Assembly: GCA_031278315.1 (NCBI GenBank)
Contig: JAITKS010000378.1
Coordinates: 1-21,498, forward strand
Length of the DNA: 21,498 nucleotides
Direction of reading: 5' to 3'
From: Planctomycetaceae bacterium
GTDB taxonomy: Bacteria; Planctomycetota; Planctomycetia; Pirellulales; Thermoguttaceae
Shown here piece after piece: positions 1-7,030 of the stretch. A model generated the notes under the pieces. That model did not search any database and had not been told where the DNA came from. It saw only the letters and a list, made by a program, of their open reading frames with translations. The number at the start of each line of letters is the position of its first letter. Position 1 is the stretch's first letter. The translations under genes were made by a program, and so were the position numbers.

Positions 1-254
1 TGATCTTTCTTGTAACATTTACATTGAATCGCAACAAAACCGGAATCGTCATTCATTTCAGCAACGAGATCAATTCCAGTATCGCCGGAAGTTTTTTTAT
101 CCCAATCTTTCCAACGGACAACATCTTTATATTGAGTTTTATATTCCGGATCATGCAAAAGATAAATCAGCACGAGTTCTTCAAAACGAGTCCCTTTATC
201 CTGATTGGAAAATTGACCGTCACGTATTTCTTGAATAAGAGTCTTAATGTTCAT
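1..254 (-). CDS. N-terminus of a large Mrr-like nuclease/helicase protein (type ISP restriction-modification type), cut by the window edge
   Basis: Reading the minus strand from the ATG at 252-254 gives 84 codons with no stop, running off the left edge, so only the amino terminus is present. The visible part contains GTRFEELV (residues 21-28), then GDTGIDLVAE (57-66) and FVAIQCKCY (73-81). This is the layout of a PD-(D/E)XK nuclease of the Mrr-like kind, with D62 and the Q77-x-K79 pair as likely metal and catalytic residues. This arrangement, with a GT-F-E helix first, is known from the N-terminal nuclease of single-chain type ISP restriction-modification enzymes, which continue with a helicase, a methyltransferase and a target-recognition region. 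Those later domains are not visible here, so the full architecture is inferred. The start is 34 bp downstream of exbD on the same strand, and no clear Shine-Dalgarno sequence is seen. The alternative is a stand-alone Mrr-type or helicase-fused nuclease. Confidence 0.7.
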   Translation of the reverse strand, partial: MNIKTLIQEIRDGQFSNQDKGTRFEELVLIYLLHDPEYKTQYKDVVRWKDWDKKTSGDTGIDLVAEMNDDSGFVAIQCKCYKKD

Positions 255-288
255 TTTTGTTTTTAGTTTTTAGTTGGATATTTTAAAT

Positions 289-747
289 TTATTTTTTCTC
301 ATTTTTTGTATTATTTGCGGCGAACTGTATTTTGGTTAAACCGGCAGTCCGGCATGAATCATACGCATCTATTATAAATTCTATTGGTACGTTGGAATCG
401 CTGTCAATTACGACCGGCAAGTCATGTTGAATTTTTCTTAATTCGTTTAATAATTTCTGAAGTTGTAAAATCGATTCACACTCGTTGCCCGCTAATATCC
501 ATTGAGGTTTTTCACTAAATTTAATCTTTATTATTGCAACGTCAATTTCAGACGGCTCCGGAATCAATAACTGAACATTACTTTCAATATTTCCGGGTAA
601 CGATAAATTAGTTGTCACTAAACTTTCCGACGGACGAAAATTCGCCGTACAAATAAAAAATATTAACAATAAAAAAATCACATCAAGCATCGCAGTCATC
701 TTTAATTCCGGTTTAGATTTTTTTTGATTCAAATAAACTGTTTTCAT
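289..747 (-). CDS. exbD: ExbD/TolR-family biopolymer transport protein
   Basis: The protein has 152 residues, normal for ExbD/TolR. A short basic cytoplasmic N-terminus leads to ELKMTAMLDVIFLLLIFFIC (residues 14-33), the single transmembrane helix. It carries the family's essential aspartate, D22, the residue through which proton motive force is used. The rest is a periplasmic domain ending in VVIDSDSNVPIEFIIDAYDSCRTAGLTKIQFA-like sequence, the usual ExbD/TolR C-terminal fold. Partner proteins (ExbB/TolQ, TonB/TolA) are not adjacent: upstream is a repeat element and then a divergent gene, and downstream is the nuclease start at 254. It is therefore an orphan exbD here, a situation common in Planctomycetes (from memory). 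Family assignment is firm, but which motor complex it serves is unknown. Confidence 0.9.
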   Translation of the reverse strand: MKTVYLNQKKSKPELKMTAMLDVIFLLLIFFICTANFRPSESLVTTNLSLPGNIESNVQLLIPEPSEIDVAIIKIKFSEKPQWILAGNECESILQLQKLLNELRKIQHDLPVVIDSDSNVPIEFIIDAYDSCRTAGLTKIQFAANNTKNEKK

Positions 748-762
748 TTTTCTAATTTTTTG

Positions 763-828
763 TAATATATCAGTGAAAATTTTTGTTTCTTTAAGATCAC
801 AAAAACCAAAATTTCACTAAATATATTA
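763..828. repeat. Short inverted-repeat element (TAATATATC family) between divergent genes
   Basis: A TAATATATCAGTGAAAAT arm at 763-780 is mirrored by TTTCACTAAATATATTA at 812-828. With a few mismatches the pairing extends inward through T-rich and A-rich flanks, giving a hairpin-like arrangement with a short centre. It lies between exbD (minus) and the phosphatase-like gene (plus), and its left arm is only 16 bp from the exbD start. It is one of many copies of a motif dispersed through the window. It may be a miniature element or a shared regulatory site. Confidence 0.6.
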
Positions 829-863
829 ACGAGTAATTTAATTTAATTTAATAATTTAAAATT

Positions 864-1658
864 ATGTTTTTTGACAAAATACTTATAATTGTTCGGCACG
901 GAAATACTTTTCGTCCCGATGAAGAACCTCGCCGTATCGGTTCCCGCACTGATTTACCGCTAGTTGAAGAGACTCGTAGTATTACAGCTGCACGTATTAT
1001 TAAATCGCGCGGTCTTTTTCCGGCACGAGTTTTTGCTGCTCCTCTTTTGCGGACAATGCAAACGGCAGAATTGATCGTTAATGAACTCGGTCTGAATTGT
1101 ACTATCCAACAAATACCCGAATTTACCGAAATTGATTACGGACCAGATGAAAACCAAACAGAAAATAATGTTATAAAACGATTGGGTACTTTCTATCTCG
1201 GCAGGCACGCTGATCTAAACGAAATAATACAACGAGGTAAAGATGAAATTGATAATTGGAATAATAACGCTGCCGCTCCCGCTTGTTGGAATGTCGATAC
1301 TACAAAAATTATTGCCGATTGGCGAAATTTCACGGATAAAATTAATAAAGGCGAGACTGTACTTGTTGTCTCATCAAATGGAATAATACGTTTTGCTCCG
1401 CATATATTATTACCCGATGATTTTGAAATATTCCGCAACACGCACAATCTACGCCAATTTGTAAAAACTACCTCCGCTGAAACACAATATCAGGAAAAAA
1501 CGAAACCGAACTCGACCGCAAACTTAAATAACTTAAAAGTTACTACCGCCGGTATCTGTATTTTCGTACAAAAAAACAACAAGTGGAATATCACCGATTG
1601 GAATATTAAACCTGATCTAAATTTCAAAATAGCCGATAACCAAAAAAGTAGTTTGTAA
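864..1658 (+). CDS. Histidine phosphatase superfamily (phosphoglycerate-mutase-like) protein lacking the distal catalytic His
   Basis: The 264-residue protein opens with a beta strand and the phosphoryl-acceptor motif VRHGNT (R11, H12). It also has the second phosphate-pocket arginine in APLLRTMQTAE (R63) and the acidic residue in FTEIDYG (E89), in the order seen in the phosphoglycerate-mutase/histidine-phosphatase fold. The last strand normally reads VSHGGxIR with a catalytic His; here it reads VVSSNGIIRF (168-177), with Ser171 at the His position. The fold is thus clear, while conventional phosphatase activity is doubtful or handled differently. A C-terminal segment (about 195-264) is not part of the core. 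The gene stands alone on the plus strand, divergent from exbD, with no strong Shine-Dalgarno sequence. Substrate unknown. Confidence 0.82.
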   Translation: MFFDKILIIVRHGNTFRPDEEPRRIGSRTDLPLVEETRSITAARIIKSRGLFPARVFAAPLLRTMQTAELIVNELGLNCTIQQIPEFTEIDYGPDENQTENNVIKRLGTFYLGRHADLNEIIQRGKDEIDNWNNNAAAPACWNVDTTKIIADWRNFTDKINKGETVLVVSSNGIIRFAPHILLPDDFEIFRNTHNLRQFVKTTSAETQYQEKTKPNSTANLNNLKVTTAGICIFVQKNNKWNITDWNIKPDLNFKIADNQKSSL

Positions 1659-2663
1659 ACACAAATGAGAAGTATAATAATTCTCCCATAAAAATAAATA
1701 GCCCCAAAACTCCTTCCGTATAATGAATCATAAGTTTAATAAAACGCCGCCGCTGCAGAAGATTTCTTGATTGTTGCTTTGGTAAAAAATAAATTTGAAA
1801 CCTCTGAGAATTTTTGGTTTGAAATTCATAATTCCAAAAAGTTGAAAAATAAATTATTCCGCCTGATATATCACACATAAATTAAAATTAGAATCATTTA
1901 AAATGTCTAATAATGGTATCTAATATCTATTTTGTCTGAGTTATTATTAAATTTCCCGAAATATTATTGTTTTTTCCAAAAATGATTTATTGTTTTTCGA
2001 TTTTGTGCCGTTTAGATATTTTGAGGTCTGTACTGATATTGACGGTTATAATAATTTTGCGGATTAATTTAGTGAATTTACACAAAATATTACAAAAAAT
2101 TTTTTAACAACCGTTTTTTGAAAGCTATTATGAAATATACATTATTCAGCTGTAGTTAATTTTTGCTAAATCACTATGAAACAAATTCTACAACTGATAA
2201 AGTTAAATATTCATAATTCATAACTAAATTTCAATAAGTAATACATACGATAAATTTCGGCAGTGATATAAATGCGTATTCAACAAAAACTGCTTTCCAA
2301 TTACATAAGCAAATAACTCAAACCGAAATATAAGCAAAAACAAAGTTTAAATACACAGAAATTTAATTTATGAATTTCAATAGCTTAAAATAAATCAGAC
2401 TAAAAAATCTTTTCACGAATATCATCAACAACATCACTTGACCAAATTCGTGAATCGTTAATTTGATTAATAAACTTATATCAACAAAGTTTTAGACCAT
2501 TGTTTGTTTTAGTCACGAACTTTGTTGAATCAAGAATAAGGTCGTTTTTTAGGCTTACCGTTTACTTGTTTAAGTCTTGGCAATACAAGAAGTTGACTGT
2601 GTTCGCCTAATTCAAACATAAACCATTAAAATATTTAAGAATATGAAAGATACAAGGTAAAAT
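1659..2663. other. Gene-poor, AT-rich spacer with dispersed repeat fragments
   Basis: About 1 kb with no convincing intact gene. A copy of the TAATATATC-family motif lies on the minus strand at 1855-1873 (reads TGATATATCA at its end). A copy of the second dispersed motif, TTGAAACCTCTGAGAAT, is at 1795-1811. A perfect 11-bp inverted repeat (TCAACAAAGTT at 2481-2491, AACTTTGTTGA at 2518-2528) and a perfect 8-bp one (TCACGAAT at 2413-2420, ATTCGTGA at 2446-2453) are present. An open frame of 84 codons on the minus strand (1624-1878) overlaps the 3' end of the phosphatase-like gene; its composition does not look coding and I do not call it. Confidence 0.6.
2400..2619 (-). pseudogene. Possible decayed gene fragments of unknown family
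   Basis: On the minus strand two short open stretches have a protein-like composition unlike the surrounding spacer. From the ATG at 2617-2619 down to a stop at 2530-2532 there are 29 codons, including LPRLKQVNGKPKKRPYS. From 2480 to the stop at 2400-2402 there are 26 codons, including NDSRIWSSDVVDDIREKIF. They lie in different registers and are separated by a stretch with stops and by an 11-bp inverted repeat. They could be remnants of one frameshifted gene or chance. The family is not recognised. Confidence 0.22.
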
Positions 2664-3191
2664 ATGGAAACGAAACGAAAAGCTTGGATACAAATTCCAG
2701 ATTACACAGAGTTCGAAATCGGTGAAGTAAGCCGGTCTGAAATTGACAAAGTTTGGGGATCAAGCTGGGCTCAGAAATGTATCAAAGATATTTCCGAACA
2801 AGTCGCAATTGCTAGATATTCTCCTGCGCCGCGTCAAAAATCAGATGATTACTGTCCGCCGTGTCTCGGTTTCGAGAATGAAAACGCTGTTATAGCAGTT
2901 AGTCCAAAAATTGATGTTAAACCGTCTATTTTATACGGTGCACCGCTGCCTGATTTGACAACATGGTCTATTTATTTAAACGTCAAACACGGACGGCTCC
3001 TGTTCGGACTATTTCCTATAGATTATTTCTACAAAGATACCGTTTCACAAGAAAACGCACTCGATTTTATAAAGATTTTTTTCGACAATATTCCATGCGA
3101 AATTCCCGCCGTAACAAATAAATGGCGAAAAAAAATCAAAGTAAACAACAATTATACAAATCGATTCGTAAACAATGCACCGCTGTTTTGA
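2664..3191 (+). CDS. Hypothetical protein with a CPPC motif
   Basis: An open frame of 175 codons with ordinary coding composition; the family is not recognised. No signal peptide or transmembrane segment is visible, so a cytoplasmic protein is likely. Features seen: an acidic and polar N-terminus (IPDYTEFEIGEVSRSEIDKVWG), a CPPC pair of cysteines in DDYCPPCLGFENENAVIAV (about residues 62-80), and a KHGRLLFGLFPIDYFYKD stretch near residue 108. The C-terminus is basic and Asn-rich, ending in LF. The CPPC could bind a metal or form a redox pair, but the context (no partner CxxC, no thioredoxin fold wording) does not decide this. The upstream AAGG is a weak ribosome-binding site with about 7 nt spacing. 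It is followed by a strong terminator hairpin, so it is probably monocistronic. Confidence 0.6.
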   Translation: METKRKAWIQIPDYTEFEIGEVSRSEIDKVWGSSWAQKCIKDISEQVAIARYSPAPRQKSDDYCPPCLGFENENAVIAVSPKIDVKPSILYGAPLPDLTTWSIYLNVKHGRLLFGLFPIDYFYKDTVSQENALDFIKIFFDNIPCEIPAVTNKWRKKIKVNNNYTNRFVNNAPLF

Positions 3192-3221
3192 TAATTTGCT
3201 ACTAAACAACGTTAATTTGAA

Positions 3222-3276
3222 AATAGTGGTTAGTGGTTAGTCCGCATGCGGAGCTGTCACTAACCATTATTTTTTG
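3222..3276 (+). terminator. Strong intrinsic terminator between convergent genes, probably bidirectional
   Basis: A 14-bp stem (AATAGTGGTTAGTG at 3222-3235 with CACTAACCATTATT at 3258-3271, one G-T pair) encloses a perfect 12-nt palindrome TCCGCATGCGGA (3241-3252). A run of six T follows on the plus strand (3270-3275). On the minus strand the other flank also supplies a short T run (CTATTTTC). It sits between the hypothetical gene ending at 3191 and the cheD stop at 3316, so it can serve both. Confidence 0.8.
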
Positions 3277-3315
3277 TTGTGCCGTGCCTATTGTTTTAAT
3301 TGAATTTAGAAAATT

Positions 3316-3822
3316 CTACAATTCCCAATCAGGTCTGCCCGGACAGGATAGAACAATTCTTCCTGAATCTCTGTACAAAGTTACCGTTCTGCTGTGAGAA
3401 CCGCCTACATCTTCTGCAACTGCACCTAGTCCATATTGCCAAAGAATTTTTTTTGCTGCAAGCGCATTACGTTTACCTATATTAAAAGTATTATTCGGAT
3501 CCGCCACATTCGCACCGCCGGCCATCTTGATTATCAAATTCGACGGCTTCGATAAAGAACCTGCCGCCCGTTTCATCATTTCCATCAACGCAGGAATTCC
3601 TGTATCCGCAAAATATCCCGGTAACTGCTTTGCTCTATCCGGCGAAACAGATGAATCTGGAAGAGCTATATGATCCATTCCAACACAACGCGTTCCGCGG
3701 TCTAATATCATCAAGGCAATACACGAACCGAGTGCCATCGTACGAATGATACTGCCATCCGTCTTCGTTGCGCCGTAATCGCCGACTCCAAGCATTATCC
3801 GCTGTTGATTGATAAATTGCAT
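3316..3822 (-). CDS. cheD: Chemoreceptor glutamine deamidase CheD
   Basis: The protein has 168 residues, the usual CheD length. It contains the hallmark RTMALGSCIALMI (27-39) and GMDHIALP (48-55). The catalytic triad is readable as T28, C34 and H51, with spacing matching T. maritima CheD (T21, C27, H44; from memory). MAGGANV and FNIGKRNALAAK follow, both typical of CheD. The enzyme converts selected receptor glutamines to glutamates and, in organisms with CheC, is part of an adaptation circuit; no cheC is in this window. It is last of three same-strand chemotaxis genes (cheR, cheB, cheD), but 432 bp separate it from cheB, so it may have its own promoter. No clear Shine-Dalgarno sequence precedes the ATG. 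The 3' end faces a strong terminator. Confidence 0.95.
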   Translation of the reverse strand: MQFINQQRIMLGVGDYGATKTDGSIIRTMALGSCIALMILDRGTRCVGMDHIALPDSSVSPDRAKQLPGYFADTGIPALMEMMKRAAGSLSKPSNLIIKMAGGANVADPNNTFNIGKRNALAAKKILWQYGLGAVAEDVGGSHSRTVTLYRDSGRIVLSCPGRPDWEL

Positions 3823-4254
3823 CTTTAATTTAATTTCGATCTATAATAATTACACTAAAATTTAAGTGCAAACTTCTGAAAAAAATTTTTACATCCGAAC
3901 AGTTTGTAATTCTAACATCAAGTCTATAATTCTACATTTTTTGTAATATATCAGTTGAATAGTTTTAAACTATTCTTACGAATTTTCGATATTTGTTTTT
4001 AAACATGTATTCATTAAAATCACCCCCAAACGGCAGCAGGAAATAACGGCACGATTATTAACAACAATTATTGTTCCATCCCATTACGTTGATATTGAGC
4101 CGATATCCGATCGCCCTTTCAAAGCTGATTTGAGCAATCCTTAAAATTACTATATATAATGATGACTGCAAAAAATCCACTGATATATTACCATTTTTTT
4201 AACTTGTGATTTCAAAAAAATACTGGAAATAAATATTATAAAATTTTTCAATAA
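3823..4254. other. Spacer between cheB and cheD, largely occupied by a repeat-bounded segment
   Basis: No coding sequence is apparent. The middle 247 bp are bracketed by inverted copies of the TAATATATC motif (listed separately). The inner part has a less AT-rich patch near 4078-4130 containing a GATATTGAGCCGATATCCGA stretch, but no open frame of note. Confidence 0.6.
3944..4190. repeat. 247-bp segment bounded by inverted TAATATATC repeats (MITE-like)
   Basis: The left end reads TAATATATCAGTTGAATAG (from 3944). The right end, read on the minus strand from 4190, is TAATATATCAGTGGATTTT. The first 12 bases are identical and most of the next few agree. The interior has no transposase or other open frame, as expected of a miniature non-autonomous element. 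The TG before and the CC after the termini do not give an obvious target duplication beyond the terminal TA, so the mechanism is uncertain. It separates cheB from cheD. Confidence 0.55.
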
Positions 4255-5313
4255 TTATCTTAAAAAACCTTGTAACGTTTGCGCGATTTTTGGTAACGGA
4301 ACTAACATTTCTGCCCCGCCGCGCTGATACGCTTCTTTCGGCATACCAAAAACTACACAAGTTGCTTCATCTTGTGCGATACATTTTGCTCCTGCATCTC
4401 TCATTGCTTTCATTCCATTTGCGCCGTCTGCACCCATTCCAGTCAGCATTGCACCAATAGCCTTGTTGCCGACATTTTTTGCGACAGAATTCATCATTTG
4501 CTCAACCGAAGGACGATGTCCGCAACATAACGGCGCATCGAAAACCCGTACCCCCCAACCTGCACCAATTCGTATTACTTCGAGTTGTTTCCCGCCTTGT
4601 GCAATTAAAACACGGCCGTCATAAATCAAATCGCCGTCTTCCGCTTCCTTTACAATTACGTTTGCAAGACTATTCAATCTATCAGCAAACATTTTTGTAA
4701 AACCTGACGGCATGTGCTGCACTACAACCGTACCAATGAAACTTTTTGGGAATCCGCAAATTACTTCACGCAAAGCTTCTGTTCCGCCAGTCGAAGCGCC
4801 GATAGCACAAATTCTCAACGACTGTGTCTGTCCGCCGATTTTGTTACCAATCACCGAACCGCCTACCGACGCCGCCGAAATCGGAGCATATTGTTTGTGT
4901 TTCCAATGCGAAACATTAGCAGTTGACGCTATTTTTACCTTCGTACATAATTCGTCAACCATTTGTTCAAGATTGCCGTTCTTGGGTTTAGCGACAAAAT
5001 CAACAGCGCCCGCCGCCATCGCTTCAAGCGTAGTTTTCTGACCTCGCTCTGTAAGCGAACTCACCATCACAACCGGAATCGGATACTGCGGCATCAAACG
5101 CCGCAAAAATTCAACTCCATTCATCTTCGGCATCTCGACGTCTAGTGTTAAAACATCGGGTTTCAAACGAACAATCTCATCACGGGCTTGATACGGATCT
5201 CCTGCCGTTCCGCACACTACTATATTAGGATCCTTTGCAAGTCCCTCCGACAAAATTTTACGAACAAGCAATGAATCATCTATCACCAAAACACGAATAG
5301 TTCTTGTTTGCAT
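4255..5313 (-). CDS. cheB: Chemotaxis response regulator methylesterase/glutamine deamidase CheB
   Basis: The 352 residues make a full-length CheB. The N-terminal receiver (about 7-125) has the acidic pair D12/D13, the phosphorylation site D58 in LTLDVEMPKMNG, the switch serine in VMVSSLTERG (85-86) and the conserved K109. A short linker leads to the methylesterase domain (about 165-350) with the catalytic triad S174 (IGASTGGTEAL), H200 (VVQHMPSGFT) and D296 (TGMGADGANG). HRPSV (266-270) is also typical. It removes methyl groups from receptor glutamates and deamidates glutamines when phosphorylated by CheA. AAGGA about 9 nt upstream of the ATG is a good Shine-Dalgarno sequence and supports this start. 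It lies between cheR upstream and cheD downstream on the same strand, with 339- and 432-bp gaps. Confidence 0.97.
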   Translation of the reverse strand: MQTRTIRVLVIDDSLLVRKILSEGLAKDPNIVVCGTAGDPYQARDEIVRLKPDVLTLDVEMPKMNGVEFLRRLMPQYPIPVVMVSSLTERGQKTTLEAMAAGAVDFVAKPKNGNLEQMVDELCTKVKIASTANVSHWKHKQYAPISAASVGGSVIGNKIGGQTQSLRICAIGASTGGTEALREVICGFPKSFIGTVVVQHMPSGFTKMFADRLNSLANVIVKEAEDGDLIYDGRVLIAQGGKQLEVIRIGAGWGVRVFDAPLCCGHRPSVEQMMNSVAKNVGNKAIGAMLTGMGADGANGMKAMRDAGAKCIAQDEATCVVFGMPKEAYQRGGAEMLVPLPKIAQTLQGFLR

Positions 5314-5652
5314 TGAACAATCCTTTCATTAAAAAAATCACAATAGTCTGGTAAAAAAATTTGTAATTATGCAAAGTTTCTTTTTATTTAGAATTAAGAA
5401 TTATACACACATACGCATTGTACTATGAATTGAAACAGTATAAAGATGTACTCACATTTATTAATATATTTGTGAAATTTCATTGAACATTTATCAAAGG
5501 TTTCAAGTCAATTTTCACTAATTTTATTTTTCACTTTATTTTTCCGAATTACACGATTCATCAAAAAACTCCGTAGTAAAATTCCAAAAAGTTAAAAAAC
5601 AAAAAATTCACGGATACTGCATTTATTACATTATTTATTACATTTATTAAAT
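5314..5652. other. Spacer between cheR and cheB with degenerate repeat copies
   Basis: No gene seen. A diverged relative of the dispersed motif, TTAATATATTTGTGAAATTT, is at 5461-5480. The second motif lies just beyond it on the minus strand (5488-5506, TTGAAACCTTTGATAAATG), the same pairing as at 8439-8467. The remainder is AT-rich and featureless, with ATTCCAAAAAGTT near 5582 shared with a site near 1831. Confidence 0.5.
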
Positions 5653-6504
5653 TTATTCTTCTTTTCTGTAAACTGCCGGTTTAACATATTTCCACGGTGT
5701 TTGGTCTCTTGCTAGAGTTTCCGAATGACCAATTAACAAATAACCTCCGTTTACGGTATGTTGATACATTCGATTTACTAAAGCGTGTTTTGTTGGTGCG
5801 TCGTAATAAATCATGACATTTCGGCACCAGATACAATCAAACGGTTTTTTAAACGGCAATCTTTCATTCATCAAGTTGAATTTACTTATCGTAACTTCGT
5901 TTTTTACTTTGTCGATAACTTCATATTTGTCTGCGTTTTTTTTGAAATATTTATTCATAACGGCAGCAGAGACGTCCTGAAATCTTGTTTGGTCATACAC
6001 GCCGCGTTTTGCTGCGATAAGTGCTTTTTCAGAAATGTCTGTTGCCAAAAGTCCGCAATCCCAATTTTTGTAATCTATGCCGAAATATTCAAGCAGCGTA
6101 ATAATAATTGTGTAAGGCTCTTCACCGCTGGAAGCTGCGGCGCACCAAATCCGAAGGTCGTTATTTCTTTTAGCAGTATGTTCTTTGACCATCCAAGGCA
6201 GAATATCGCTTTTGAAAAAATCGAAATGTTCCGGCTCTCTAAAAAAGAATGTGTGATTTGTTGTTATTTGATTTGCTAATTCTGTCAAAGCTGCATTCGT
6301 TTTGTCGGCAACAAGATGATCGTAATATTCTTTAAACGATTGAAATCCGTGTTGTTTTAGTATTTTTTGTAAACGTCCGACGACCAATCCTTTCTTTTGG
6401 TCAGTCAATACAATACCAAAGCGATTGTAAACAAGATCACGAATCGAATGAAATTCTGAATCCGTAATTTGCATCGTATCTGTAACAAGCGGGCGATTAT
6501 CCAT
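5653..6504 (-). CDS. cheR: Chemotaxis protein methyltransferase CheR
   Basis: The 283-residue protein has the usual CheR two-domain plan. The N-terminal helical domain (about 12-85) ends in NHTFFFREPEHFDFF (83-97). The SAM-dependent methyltransferase domain follows: motif I RIWCAAASSGEEPYT (118-132), ATDISEKAL (154-162), FDCIWCRNVMIYYD (222-235) and GYLLIGHSETL (254-264). It methylates receptor glutamates from S-adenosylmethionine, opposing CheB. The annotated ATG has AAGGAT directly abutting it, too close for an ideal ribosome-binding site. The Met at residue 11 (MQITDSEF) is a plausible alternative start, because homology to CheR begins about there. First of the cheR-cheB-cheD set, with 339 bp before cheB. 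Confidence 0.96.
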   Translation of the reverse strand: MDNRPLVTDTMQITDSEFHSIRDLVYNRFGIVLTDQKKGLVVGRLQKILKQHGFQSFKEYYDHLVADKTNAALTELANQITTNHTFFFREPEHFDFFKSDILPWMVKEHTAKRNNDLRIWCAAASSGEEPYTIIITLLEYFGIDYKNWDCGLLATDISEKALIAAKRGVYDQTRFQDVSAAVMNKYFKKNADKYEVIDKVKNEVTISKFNLMNERLPFKKPFDCIWCRNVMIYYDAPTKHALVNRMYQHTVNGGYLLIGHSETLARDQTPWKYVKPAVYRKEE

Positions 6505-6957
6505 ATCCTTATTTATAATATGTTTTTGAGAATTGAATAAAAAACGAATATAATTGTAATTGTTCGTATCGTCTTTTGGGTGTGTAGATTTTTCGTTTCT
6601 AAAGTTGTTGTTTCAGGAATAGTCAGCGATTAGGAGCAATCATTAAATTTGGTGTTTCAATTTTCGTTATTATTCTTACTCATATTTGTTGTCAGAAATT
6701 TAACGTAACAAAAAATCGTGATGTCAAGTTAGATTATTGTACATTCAAATTGTTTAATTGAAACAGGCGGTGTTTCGGAGAATCGCAAAACCTGAAAGAA
6801 TTATAATCGTCAAGATAATTAACGTTACAAAAAACAATTACTCGTCAGATTTACAGCTAATCTCCGTTTCTATTAAATGTTACGTCTCAAGTTACGATCT
6901 ATCGGTCAAACGAGCAGCAACACATTTACAATATGTCAACAGAACCGTAAAAACAAG
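6505..6957. other. Spacer between cheR and tRNA-Cys
   Basis: No gene supported. The short plus-strand frames that run into the tRNA are shadows of it. A related string recurs: TTTAACGTAACAAAAAA near 6699 and TTAACGTTACAAAAAA near 6819. The region should contain the cheR promoter on the minus strand, but I cannot place one with confidence. Confidence 0.5.
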
Positions 6958-7030
6958 AGGCGTCGCCCGGACTCGAACCGGGATATAACGGATTTGCAAT
7001 CCGCTGCCTTAGCCATTTGGCTACGACGCC
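6958..7030 (-). tRNA. tRNA-Cys (anticodon GCA)
   Basis: On the minus strand the 7-bp acceptor stem GGCGTCG/CGACGCC pairs perfectly. The D arm is followed by the anticodon arm, GCGGA-TTGCAAA-TCCGT, with one G-U pair and anticodon GCA. The T arm is CCCGG-TTCGAGT-CCGGG, also perfectly paired. The discriminator base is U, as usual for cysteine tRNA. The 3' CCA is not encoded (TCTT follows), so the host must add it with a CCA-adding enzyme. The gene stands alone between cheR and a gene-free stretch. Confidence 0.96.

Noticed and set aside
24..266. 80-codon plus-strand frame at the left edge
   Set aside because: It is antisense to the minus-strand nuclease start, which has clear family motifs; its own translation resembles nothing.
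1624..1878. 84-codon minus-strand frame after the phosphatase-like gene
   Set aside because: It overlaps that gene's 3' end, runs through a repeat motif copy, and has an aromatic-rich composition typical of AT-rich spacer.
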